Part shown: positions 47,330 to 57,819 of the stretch, one piece after another
Numbering within the stretch: the stretch's first letter is position 1
How the letters are laid out: each line of letters starts with the position of its first letter
Source: Isoetes taiwanensis
Taxonomy: Eukaryota > Streptophyta > Lycopodiopsida > Isoetales > Isoetaceae
Length of the DNA stretch: 64,000 bases
Direction of reading: 5' to 3'
NCBI GenBank assembly: GCA_021234155.1
Contig: JAJEKV010000008.1
Location: forward strand, 24,791,156-24,855,155
Program-made: the position numbers and the translations under genes
Notes under the pieces: model-generated
Seen by the model: the letters and a program-made list of their open reading frames with translations, nothing else
What the model was told of the DNA's origin: nothing
The model's database searches: none

Positions 47330-49167
47330 TCTTGACAGGTCGTACCAACATGTTATTTGAATGTGATGTATTCCTTTCAGCTTCCTTTTTAGCTCTTCGA
47401 TGCTTCTTAAGTTCTAAAACACATTCATCTAACATGAGCTCTATTCCACAATTGGATTTCATAGCTGACAGCTTTGCCCATGTGCACCTCTTGCCTTGCA
47501 TAATGTACTTTCGTAGCTCTGATGGCATAGGATTTTGTATAAGCTTTGCAAACTGCATGCCAGTAAAATGTAAGTGGCATATTCACATCTATATCATATG
47601 TGTCAACCAGATGTTACATGAGAAAATTGAAATTTTACAAAACCTTCTGTTTCTTAACATGTTATAAGACATTTCTATCTCTCCATAGAGTAAAAGGTAA
47701 AAGAATAACCTATTTAACTTAGAAAGTAACCAGCATACCTGGGCACATGTGGCTGCCAAGACGACGGGTCACAACTCCTTCCCAATCTTGAGCAAAGACT
47801 TTTGCAATCCCATGCAAACCAAAACCCATCTCAACAACTTGATTACATATGTACTTGACCTCCATCTCTGCCAAGTGTGCTAACTATACATAGATGAAAA
47901 AAGAAAATATAAGGCAATGAATGCAAGATCTTACTTATAGCAAAAGGCTGCAATCAAACAAAAAGGCATCTGAGAAATGCATGCATACCTTGGGCGCAAA
48001 ATCCCCACCATATACTCTGACAAGTTCTTTCAGCCTAAGCAGAGGTGCAGTGTGAGGGTTTGTTTGACTAACAATAAAATGGTTTACATTGAACCGCTCC
48101 TTGAGTTGCCTCATGGGCAAATCACTTTCTAGGCCTCCATCTCGCCACTTTCTTTGCCTAAGGCCTGGCTCTTCAGGTCCAACACTGCGTTCCAAATGAC
48201 AACATAAGGTGATGTTGAATAATTTAACAACCTTGGTGGCTCATGCCTCCTAGGAGAACAAACTAAAATTCCCAGCTCCTGGAATGTCAAATCCCTGATT
48301 AATTGCCGCAGCCTCCTCTGTAAAACTCCTATCTCCTGAACAAATCCCTATAAGATCCTATGTGCAATGGCAAAAATACTACCCATGGAACTAAAAAAAA
48401 TCATTTGCAGTGATGGATCATCAAAAAAAGTTTGCAGCTCCGCCCATGTACGTGTTGCCACAAAGAAGCATAGGATAGATTCGGCACTTGCTCCAGCAAT
48501 TACTCTGGGTAGAAGCTTCTGTGCAATTAGGGTTCAAACAACTCCCGAATGGAATAACCCTATTACTGCACCACCACTGAGAAGTAGTGCGGTCCTGCTA
48601 AATGCATGCCTTGTTTCATGAACAAAGGCAATCTTTTCTTCTATCGTCAACTCTGCTGGATTTGCTGCACATATTGCCTGTAGATGAAGCTTCACTTTAT
48701 GTATTCTTGAATAAGAGAAGGAGTTTGTAAACTTCCTTTATGAAGCTCTGGATTGTACATATTACCTAAATTTCTCACAAGGTTTGCTCTAAGGCAAAAC
48801 ATCATTGCTTCACAAGCTCATTTAGTTTGGCTCTCACAAGCTCTTCGTCATACAAATGTGAGTCCTTTTGGCATCTACTTTCTTTCTCGAGCATACTAGC
48901 TCCAGATGCCCATTCTTCATATGTAGTTGCTGTTTGCATCATATTCTGTGCAAATTTTTGCCTGAAGGCATGTTCCGCCGTGAGGTTCAGAGATTCTAAT
49001 CTTGATCTTCTTAGTAGACACCCTGCTCCAACCATAGCTGCCATTAAACCAAAAACTAAGAAATCCAATTTCTTAACTAGTTGCAGGTGCCATGATGCTG
49101 TAGATCTAAGCAACCTCACCAGAAATTTCATCTGCTTATAGAAAAGAACCTTAAGCGACAAAGCCAT
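47330..49167 (-). pseudogene. SDP1-like patatin triacylglycerol lipase pseudogene
   Basis: SDP1-type lipases start oil breakdown in seeds and spores by hydrolysing triacylglycerol at oil bodies. Minus-strand segments follow the order of the family. The N-terminal DUF3336-like exon at 48802-49167 has QNMMQTATTYEEWASGASML and [14 protein letters not shown]. The patatin start near 48610 has RTALLLSGGA, then an in-frame stop. The nucleophile region reads GASAES where the family has GxSx[16 protein letters not shown] and [10 protein letters not shown] lie near 48225. [20 protein letters not shown] and [20 protein letters not shown] lie at about 48000-48150. An exon at 47740-47881 ends at a GT donor, and the C-terminal exon from 47557 has FAKLIQNP and [17 protein letters not shown]. 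The segment with the catalytic-Asp approach and several residues are missing. Introns with GT-AG borders show it is not a processed copy. Confidence 0.85.
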
Positions 49168-49169
49168 TC

Positions 49170-50490
49170 TCCAAGTTGTTTATGGGCCCAATTGGGAATG
49201 CTTGGTCCATGGATTCCATTTTAAAAATTGCCCTCTTTGCAATCAAATACCTGAACCTCGATTGAACTACTTTCCGCAATTATAATCGATGAACAACAGA
49301 GTGTTTAATTTATGCAGCAAACATCCTTATCAAGCTCAGTCAGCCACACTCGTAGCAGGAGATGAGCATTATTGACACCACACCTTTGTTTTATTTTGCA
49401 ACTTGAACTGAAAAAAACTGTCGGATCTTGCATAGAATACATGCCCGCAGTGTCGGTTAGCCGGTTTGCACAGTGGGCGCCCAGCAGCACATATGACTGC
49501 CAGTTTATGCCCAACATGTCCGGAGCAGTTTCTGGTATATTCGAAGCATATTCCAGCATATACTTAGAATATGCCGAAACCCATATGAGCAAGGGTTTGC
49601 CCCCTAGGGGGGGCGCCCAGCAGCACATATGACTGCCAGTTTATGCCCAACATGTCCGGAGCAGTTTCTGGTATATTCGAAGCATATTCCAGCATATACT
49701 TAGAATATGCCGAAACCCATATGAGCAAGGGTTTGCCCCCTAGGGGCAACTCAAAACCAACCTCCTTGAAAAAAAAGCATCCCATCACGATACGCCCACT
49801 TTTTTATGGCCCAAGTGGTCAACAAATGGTCAATGCAGTTTCTGGCATATTCGAGAAAAACACTAGCATCCTCCATCACGATACTTAACAAGCAAGGAAA
49901 ATGCTGCATTGAGACCTCGGTACTGCATTGTAAGCTCTAAAGCCATAACAATAGCCAGATCCGGCAGGTCCAAGGCCTTTTCTTTAAACTGATTTAAAAG
50001 CTTGAATGAGCTGCTCCTCGCTTTTCTTTCTCTTTGGTGATGAATAGCATCATAAATAACGTTGATTTGTACAAAGCCTAAGTTAGTACTTCAAAATAGA
50101 ACATTTTGTTTCGTTACCTGGGACGATGTGGCTTGAACGTGCGGACCTGCCAGATGTAAAACCTAGTAGTCTCCTGCTCGTTGTGTGGCTGGACAAATTC
50201 AAAGAGCATCTACAAACGTCTTTTAGTTTGTAAGTGGCACGTTTTTTCGTTACCTGGGACGATGTGGCTTGAACGTGCGGACCTGCCAGATGTAAAACCT
50301 AGTAGTCTCCTGCTCGTTGTGTGGCTGGACAAATTCAAAGAGCATCTACAAACGTCTTTTAGTTTGTAAGTGGCACGTTTTATGGCTACAGGCATATTAA
50401 GACAATGATGTGCAGAACCGGAGCATTGTGGTATGATGGAGATGCATGCCAAAGGTCTTTGCTTTTAGTCGCCTTTGTTATGTATTACAT
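49170..50490. other. No gene recognised; two exact 136-bp duplications
   Basis: The block 49475-49610 is exactly repeated at 49611-49746, and the block from 50109 is repeated at 50245. The first contains GTTTGCCCCCTAGGGG, a motif shared with 57.78 kb. No coding sequence is supported. Confidence 0.7.
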
Positions 50491-50629
50491 GTGTCGGCCG
50501 AGGGAGGGCATTCCGCCCGGTTCGCCGGCGGGCATTGCTGTACCGGCGTGTGCACAGTGGAAAAGAGCCGCCAGTGATGGCCTGGCGCCTTGCGGGCCGC
50601 CGCGAGGGCGGAATGCCCCCCGCCGACAC
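50491..50629. repeat. GC-rich foldback element with terminal inverted repeats
   Basis: The left end GTGTCGGCCGAGGGAGGGCA (with TTCCGCCC following) is the inverse of the right end, GGGCGGAATGCCCC with CCGCCGACAC following, allowing a four-base difference. The whole 139 bp is strongly GC-rich inside AT-rich DNA, and its centre holds further GC-rich inverted pieces such as CGCCGGCGGGC. It resembles a small foldback or MITE-like insertion; no target duplication was certain. Confidence 0.65.
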
Positions 50630-50659
50630 GGGACGTAATAAAACGCTAGGCGAAATTAC

Positions 50660-51180
50660 CTAACATGATCGCGGGCTATGGCGCATCACTTGGTTAGGAA
50701 AGTTTGTCCGGTTTTTGGCCTTTTAGAAAGTCATTTATACAAAAGCTTGAAGAATAGCTTTGATCCATGCACGATTCAACAAGATAACGAAATGCAAAAA
50801 AAGACAAACAAAATCATTCGCATTCCATCTGCCGGACAAAAAATGCAAGATCTTAAAACATTTGCTTGCTATCGGCATACGACATAAAACGGTGAAAACT
50901 TTGATCTAAGCCGGATCGGAGTAATCTAAACATCTAGAAGCAAGCTTTCGGGTTCCTTTAGTCAAGAAGCCGCCATTTACGATGATAAAATCGCGCATTA
51001 GATTGCTCCTTTGCCGGAACAAAATAAAAGAGCAAGAAACGGCCTCCTTTTTTCACAAGAAAACATCTTCGAACTTTGTAATGCCCGAATGTTGCCTCTT
51101 TCGGCGTCATCTTGGGCGGAACAAAATAAAAAGCAAGAAACCTGCCTCACCTATGGCCGCCGTGTAGCTCCCCCGCATGC
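50660..51180. other. No gene recognised
   Basis: This is mixed-composition DNA. A diverged direct repeat, GGAACAAAATAAAA followed by AGCAAGAAAC, occurs near 51012 and 51118. No domain was found in the short open frames. Confidence 0.5.
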
Positions 51181-51608
51181 TTAAACCTCATTTGTGGCTA
51201 ACATAATGGCGATTCCATTTTGCATATCGCCATACGGCTCTGGAGCGAACATGGCAACAAGAAGCATCGCAATAGCCGGCTGAGCGGGGCAAATAGGGAT
51301 TCCGCTTTGCATAGCGCCATACTTGGCTCTCGGAACGAACATGGCAAGCGAGATAGAACACGGGTCCAAAACGAACATGGAAACAAGAAGCAACCGCAAT
51401 AGCCGGCTCCTGAGGAGCAGGGCAAACAAATGCAAATAGGGATTCCGCTTTGTATAAGCGCCATACCGAGAATAGGTATAATAAGCGCCAATAGGCAAAC
51501 AGGGAAGCCCGCGAGAATGAACAGAGGCAAGCAGGGGGCCGGAGAGGGAAGAGGGCGTGGGCCGCTCCGCATAGTGGCGGAGGATATTGCATGAAATAAA
51601 ACATGCAA
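51181..51608 (-). other. Coding-like region with tandem internal repeats
   Basis: On the minus strand two longer diverged units and a partial third start with TATGGCGCTATGCAAAGCGG-like text and end near CATGTTCG, the shorter about 90 bp and the first expanded to about 150 bp. They keep one reading frame over 51181-51498, giving repeated peptides such as YGAMQSGIPICPAQPAIAML and YGDMQNGIAIM. Other frames are also open, so coding status is unproven. No family recognised. The repeats have diverged, so they are not part of the 136-bp artefact set. Confidence 0.35.
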
Positions 51609-52052
51609 AATTTACTTGATAATTTAAGCCTAAGCGTTTATTACGTCGAGCAATCTGTTGTTATTAGTCCATGGAGCAACTTTTTCTACCTTTGCATCTA
51701 TGGGTGCCAATGCAAGCGTTTTTTGCGGTGGATATTTTCCTCAACTCCCCAAATTCGGTGTACTACCTGTATTTGGCAATAACTAACTGAACAGGGGAAG
51801 GAATGCTTTGCTATTTGGCGAGAGATTCGGTCTCGCCCCTCATACAAAAATGGGAGGTCTTGCCAATCTTTGGGAGATTACTCCTCGGCTGATCTCGCTC
51901 ACTTGTATTGGATGATGGGGCTACATTTTACTGGCAGCTACGGGCATAAGCTTAATCTCTATAATCTCAACGCTTATCTCGGAAAACCCACCTCTCCAGT
52001 GTTTCCATCTCTGTCCAGAACAATGGAGATGTTCTCGTCTTGCCATCCAGAC

Positions 52053-52215
52053 CCTCAACTTCCTACCCACCTCCTGCTTTCCCTCCTACCCACCTCCTTA
52101 CGCCTCCTACCCTCCTCCTCCTTCAATCACTTCATCCCTCCTCCCCTTCAACTATTAAATGCCCCCCACCTCCAACAGTACCCTCCCTATCCTCCCCCCC
52201 TCCCCCTAGCGAAAT
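52053..52215 (+). repeat. Pyrimidine-rich CCTCC tract
   Basis: This stretch is almost all C and T, with CCTCCTACCC-type units, and is the strand complement of the GGA tracts at 3.9 and 7.8 kb. A 125-codon Pro/Leu/Ser-rich open frame across it is a composition artefact. A shorter related CCTCC stretch lies at 54369-54450. Confidence 0.7.
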
Positions 52216-52255
52216 ATCTTCCCAACAAGCTCCAGGTAGTGTCCTGAAAACATAA

Positions 52256-55130
52256 ATCAATCACTAACTTCATAAGGTATACATGTTTTCATACTTAGAT
52301 TTTCTGACTTCTTCTCTGCAATCTATAGTGTATAAGCTAATGTCAATCTAAACTAGTGAAAGTTCAAATGTCTCTTCATTTAACAAGGTGTGCAATGGAG
52401 GTGTTTCAATTAAACAACATGGACACTAATGCTTCCACTAGTAAGCTTCAATTGCAATCTATAGTGTATAAGCTAATGTCAATCTAAACTAGTGAAAGTT
52501 CAAATGTCTCTTCATTTAACAAGGTGTGCAATGGAGGTGTTTCAATTAAACAACATGGAAGAAAATTTACAAGAGGAAAAACACTTGGCTTAGTAGTACC
52601 ATTCTTTTGTAATTTGATTAAAATTTTGAGATTAGCAAAATATATGTCCTCTTCCTATTCCTTCCAAATGGACTTATAACAAAGCTATCATCATCGTTAT
52701 TGCATGTAATCTTTACTATGGACTTCACATAGGCATGAAGGCATGAATCTCAATAAAAAACTATATGAAATGAAGCCGCCCACAATCTCTTGGTCACAAT
52801 TAGATAAATAGATGACATAGTCAAAATCGAACACAACGATCGCTTTTGGCAAATCACTAAATTGTTATCCAAAAATAGTGGTGTTTGACAAGGCAAGATA
52901 ATGTCTTGGGTGCCATACTCATCTCCCTTTCCAAACCAAAATATTCCTTCATCCTCATAAATTAATATCTGGTGACCTTCCATTTACTATCCATCAATAC
53001 ATTCAATTTTACAACTCAAACTTCAAGTTACCCATATAGTGAGAATGTCCATTTGATACATTTGATGGTACTACCTAGCTTAGGGCACAATCATCTTAAA
53101 GTAATCATTTGCAAAACCATGCCATAAATCAATTGATTCATAAATGATGATGCCAATTAAATATATGTTGAGATTAACATTTGGGTATAATAGAACTAAC
53201 CTCAAATCATGTCAAATTAAAGTGACTTTAGCAAAGCGGTACTAGGTTTCATAAACCACTATAGAATGTACTACATTATTTCATAAACCACAAAAAATAT
53301 ATGTTGAGATTAACATTTGGGTATAATAGAACTAACCTCAAATCATGTCAAATTAAAGTGACTTTAGCAAAGCGGTACTAGGTTTCATAAACCACTATAG
53401 AATGTACTACATTATTTCATAAACCACAAAAATTTTATAGACCACTACTATAGCATTAGGGCTCAAGTAAAAAGATCATCGAGAGACGTATAAGGATTTC
53501 CGGCATTTAAGAAGGCTTATACAAGATAAGAGCGAGAGATTGGAGGGGGCTGAAAAAATTAAAAGGAAAAGGCTAAACCCACACTGAAATAGTATTGTTC
53601 TGGAATGGCTCAGCAATATGATATCATCATTCAAATGTGCTCAAAGATCGGAAATATGTAGAAGGTGATCCAGCCTTAGGCTGGCTCCAAATTTTGATAT
53701 ATTGTATAAATTTTTGTATAAACTATTTTTCATATAAATACAGGAAGTCTCGCTATTTTCACATATGGGTGGAAGAGTTTAGGAGGGGGTAATATAAGCA
53801 TATAAGTATGTGTGTACGTTGATAGACAATTTGGAAATGGACAAACGTGTTAAATCAATATCTATTTGCTGTAGATGTAAAACAAGAGAAACCAAACTAA
53901 CATGGCCACAAACACATCAAAACATTTGGGCTGAAAAAGGGGAAGGGCTTAAGGCCAACTGATAACGATGCACTCTTACATGGACTGTCAATGACAAGAT
54001 CCAGACTAAACCAAAACATTACAAGTTTCCATGTCGGGACTGGGGACAGGAATTATGTACCGGGTTACTGCGAGAGCAGGCACGATACACAAGGACATGC
54101 ATAACTTAAATATATAAGTATTATTATACATAATGTATTACCTAAAGATGAGTTTTAGCTGACCAGAACAAACCCAGAAACACATAAGTTGTTGGAAGCA
54201 GAGCTCGCAACCGGTTACAAAAATGGATCCTAGGCCTGCAATGGGACGATACAGGACGGTAAAAGCATACCTATTCACAAACCACTCTCAGTTTTTATAG
54301 ACCACTATAGCATGAGGTTTTTTTTACCAAATAATTTCAACACAGGAGTTTTTACCCACACTCTCAATAATACCTCTTCCTCTTTGTTCCCTCCTGCTAT
54401 TATTTCATACCCACCTCCTGCTAATAAGTCATACCCACCTCCCCTTCATTGCCCGAGATTTACCAAATAATTTCAACACAGTCGTTTCGTTTCATGGTTC
54501 TTGTTGGGTCATTTGATGTCTTTGGGGTTATTAATGGTTTGAAAGGGGGGTTTTGTTTTGTGTTGTTTTATTTTCCTTTGTTTGGTCCAGACGTAACAGC
54601 GGCATATCCATGTGTTGTCGTTTCGTTTCATGGTTCTTGTTGGGTCATTTGATGTCTTTGGGGTTATTAATGGTTTGAAAGGGGGGTTTTGTTTTGTGTT
54701 GTTTTATTTTCCTTTGTTTGGTCCAGACGTAACAGCGGCATATCCATGAGCCATGCTTTTCTCACAGATTGAAGAAACTAGAGCTTACCATTTGCAATTC
54801 CAAGCTTATGTTGCCGTCTTGAGATTTGGAAGAGAATCGAAGTTTTGTGGGCTTTGTTTTTCTGGCTTTCGGCCCGGATCCACACACGTAAATAAGGAAT
54901 GCAAGATTGGAGCTTTTAATGCGTCTTCCCGTTAGCCTGGGGTTAGCGGTTCAAGCATCCCGACCCACAACGTAGGTGACCGAGAATTTCTGAGGAAGAA
55001 TAGGTTTGTACCGTCACCAGCATATCCTAGGGATATTCTAGCATATACCTACGATATACCCAAAAATTGGGGGGCCGGCAAGGAGTCGCACAACACACAC
55101 GAGCCATTTTAATATTAAAAAAAAAATTTT
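52256..55130. other. No gene recognised; several 136-bp duplications
   Basis: This is AT-rich intergenic DNA. Paired copies start at 52319/52455 (about 105 bp), 53161/53297 (about 136 bp), 54325/54461 (21 bp) and 54481/54617 (about 136 bp). No domain-bearing frame was found. Confidence 0.6.
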
Positions 55131-55133
55131 GAA

Positions 55134-55283
55134 GTAACACCGAGGGTCGGGGTGTTATAAGCCTTTAACACCGCCGTGAGAGTTTTGGGCCATCACGCAA
55201 CAAAATCAATCTGAATCGGTCATCGATAACACTCTAGGGTGTTATGAAGCCGTTGTGTGTTATCACCAACAACACCGATAAAA
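55134..55283. repeat. Cluster of AACACC/GGTGTT inverted motifs
   Basis: The motif AACACC or AACACT and its complement recur several times within 150 bp. One perfect short palindrome is ATAACACTCTAGGGTGTTAT near 55228, except for one central mismatch. The spacing permits several overlapping hairpins. Function unknown. Confidence 0.5.
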
Positions 55284-55738
55284 CTCTTGGCCAAGATTGC
55301 TCTCAACCGTTGGATCTCGAAGTAAACTTGAGGGCGGATAATAATTTAACGAAGCGATAGCGGACCGGCCATCCATTCCGGAATCCCTCTCTTCAAAATC
55401 ACCAACAACAAAAAGATCTAGCCACGTCACAACATTCCCGACTTAAAATATATGCACCCCTTTCGAGAATTGTTTGGGCCACAAATATAACCTTGGCATT
55501 ACAATTACCAACTAACATTTGACATCCACTCATTCATGAGACACACATTGAGTGTCCTCATTTGAGGAAAGATGCTTGGAAAAGTATGACATTATTCCAC
55601 GGCAACTAGTTCACCAAAAGAACATGTTTACCAAATTTTATCATGCATATTACCAACATATCTTACCCTCTATTTTATGTAGGTGGTCATCATAAGACTC
55701 TCTAGAACACTAAAGCACTTTACGTCCCGGATATGCTG

Positions 55739-57204
55739 CTAATTCACATGAATATTCTTATAATGCGGACCTAGGTTATGCTCATTAAATGAGACCAAGG
55801 TGCGGATGTTGAAGGGTTCAATGTATGAGGCATTGCCATGCCAAAATCGTTGAAAGATAATCGGATATGCGACCTCGGTGGGATGTACACTATCCCAAAA
55901 CATGTATTTAGGACGGAAATTTGCCAATGTATATTTTATAAGGAGAACTTGAGCTTATGTTGAGCCCACTTAAGCAAAGCATTGAATGGACTGCTCCCAC
56001 AGCAAGCACTTGTAGTGCTCACAAATCACACAAAATCCCATTAGAAAAGCTTACTTGAAATAGCGAGATAGCATGTGTGGGCTTTACCATATTGCCCTCA
56101 TGGGTAATCATTTCAGGAAAAACATCAAAGCTCTTGCCATGCACAATCTTTGCATCCTTGGTGTTCTTGAAGTGACATTTCAAGCAAATTTTTTCACCAC
56201 AATATTTGAGCAGGAGTGCTAGGCTGATTTCTTTGCATTTAAGCATCGATCTCATTTAAAAAGGTTGTCATTCTAGCATTGGGGGTGCATCCAAGTGTGC
56301 CCAATTCAAATACCACAAATTTCCTCACTCGGTTTGATATAGAGCTGTCATCACAATCTTAGATGTGTCAAATATCTTGTTTAAGAAATAAAAATCAAAT
56401 GTTCAAACACATAAGAAATATATACACCATTATAGCTTCTTCATAACTCTTCATGAGAGATGCAATAAATTGAAGGCAGCGCGATGCGCTTTGAATGTTG
56501 TGTTCACGAGGTAATTTAAACCTATATCATTACTTCCTTTGTGATCGCCAATCAGCTGACTTTGAAAATCGGGCTGGCTGCGCAGATCCTCTAAGCTTTT
56601 GTTTCAATTTTGTTGCAAGTTGTTGAACCGGGTTCGTTTGTTCTTTTAAAGGCACCACACTACGATGTAAACCCGAGAAAACGATGAAAACAAAAAGAGA
56701 ATTCAAACTTACATCGTCATATCAGGTGTAAACAAACAAAATGTAAACCCGGAAAATGATGAAAACAAAAAAGAAAATTTAAACTCACATCGCCATATCA
56801 GAATTGGAATCCAGGAAGACCGCTACCCCGAGGAGCAAAATTTGCACCACGAGAATGATCAGCTCTAGGATCAAGATATGGCGTAACCAATGGAAGGTTC
56901 AGATATAAAGCTGGAATAAAAAGGCGGTTATCAATTCTACTCATTGTTTTAAATCTTTGGAAGTGTAGATAAAGGGATGAACCTAGGAAATCTCCAACTG
57001 TGCGGCCATTGGTAAATCGTCCTGTAGGTCTCGAAAGTAGGTCTCTCCATATGGGGGATAATTCACCAGCTGAAGAATTAGGCACAAATATATTAGTCCC
57101 CGCATCAAGCGGGGGAGTCTCCAAATAAGAACAAAGCAAGTAACCTTTGTTGCATTGATAGCGGATGATATCTTTAATGTCATTGTTGCAATAACAAGCA
57201 TCAT
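55739..57204 (-). pseudogene. GDSL esterase/lipase pseudogene
   Basis: GDSL lipases are secreted plant esterases acting on lipids, cutin or sugar esters. The minus-strand start near 57204 gives a hydrophobic lead (MMLVIATMTLKISSA). Block I is near 57120: FGDSP in one frame, with LDAGTNIFVPNSSA in the next, so the catalytic Ser is present but the usual Leu is Pro. YPPYGETYF and PTGRFTNGRTVGDFL follow in alternating frames, then LVTPYLDPRADHSRGANFAP. A later exon near 56290 reads FVVFELG in broken form, then LGCTP-like text. The last exon has YMFWDSVHPTEVAYPIIFQR with the catalytic Asp and His of block V (DxxHP). Most lesions are one-base shifts, so it may be damaged less than it looks. Confidence 0.85.
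56663..56804. repeat. Diverged tandem repeat in the GDSL intron
   Basis: Two copies of a unit of about 77 bp start GATGTAAACCCGAG and ATGTAAACCCGGAA. They contain GATGAAAACAAAAA and end ACATCG(T/C)CATATCAG. The second abuts the GDSL exon, so the intron edge was duplicated. Confidence 0.7.
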
Positions 57205-57214
57205 GATGCAAACA

Positions 57215-57700
57215 TTAGAGCTTGTTAAATTTTTCCATTTGATCCATATATAAAACTAAAAATATCGACAATGCACCAAGGTATCAATTTTTCGCATGAA
57301 CAAAGCATAACTATCCCACAATAAATGACACTATGCTCTTGGATGAAGAGCATAGGTTGTTACCAGGAAAAATGCTCCATTTAAGGAGTTTAATAAATAC
57401 ACAAGACAAGATGGGATAGAAAAGACAGACCTGCCGTAAGAATGGCGCTATACTAAGAAAAGCATAACAACATTCTAGAGCCCGGTACATAGGCTAAATT
57501 TCGTCCGGCCCCGAGGGTTGAGCTGATCCTTCGTCGGCTTTCACGAGTCTTGGCCATGCATAAACCCTAGTATACATTACTATACATTTTGCACGATCGT
57601 TTCCCAAGAACCGTTCTAACCCGTTCTGCGAGAATCCAGTCGCGAAGCCATAGCCAAGTCCTATTTGGATGACCGAAAGCATTCTGAGGCGTGACGGTTT
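57215..57700. other. No gene recognised
   Basis: This flank upstream of the GDSL pseudogene (in its orientation) shows no clear promoter element or coding sequence beyond short chance frames. Confidence 0.4.
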
Positions 57701-57709
57701 TTAGCGATC

Positions 57710-57815
57710 ATCGGCATATACTAGGTATATGCCGGTATATACTTGAATATGCCCACATACCCACATAAGCGAGGGTTTGCCCCCCTAGGGGCAACCAAAA
57801 AAAAAAAAAAAAAAA
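57710..57815 (+). mobile_element. Retroposon-like 3' end with poly-A tail
   Basis: A segment with repeated GGCATATACT-like text is followed by GGGTTTGCCCCCCTAGGGGC, a near-perfect hairpin, and then a run of 19 A residues (57797-57815). Related text ending in the same hairpin occurs at 49540-49612 and, without it, near 55020-55070. A shared 3' end with a poly-A tail suggests a SINE- or LINE-type family. Confidence 0.45.
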
Positions 57816-57819
57816 CTAG

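Noticed and set aside
51870-52247. 125-codon open frame over the CCTCC tract
   Set aside because: It is the same low-complexity effect, with no recognisable domain outside the tract.
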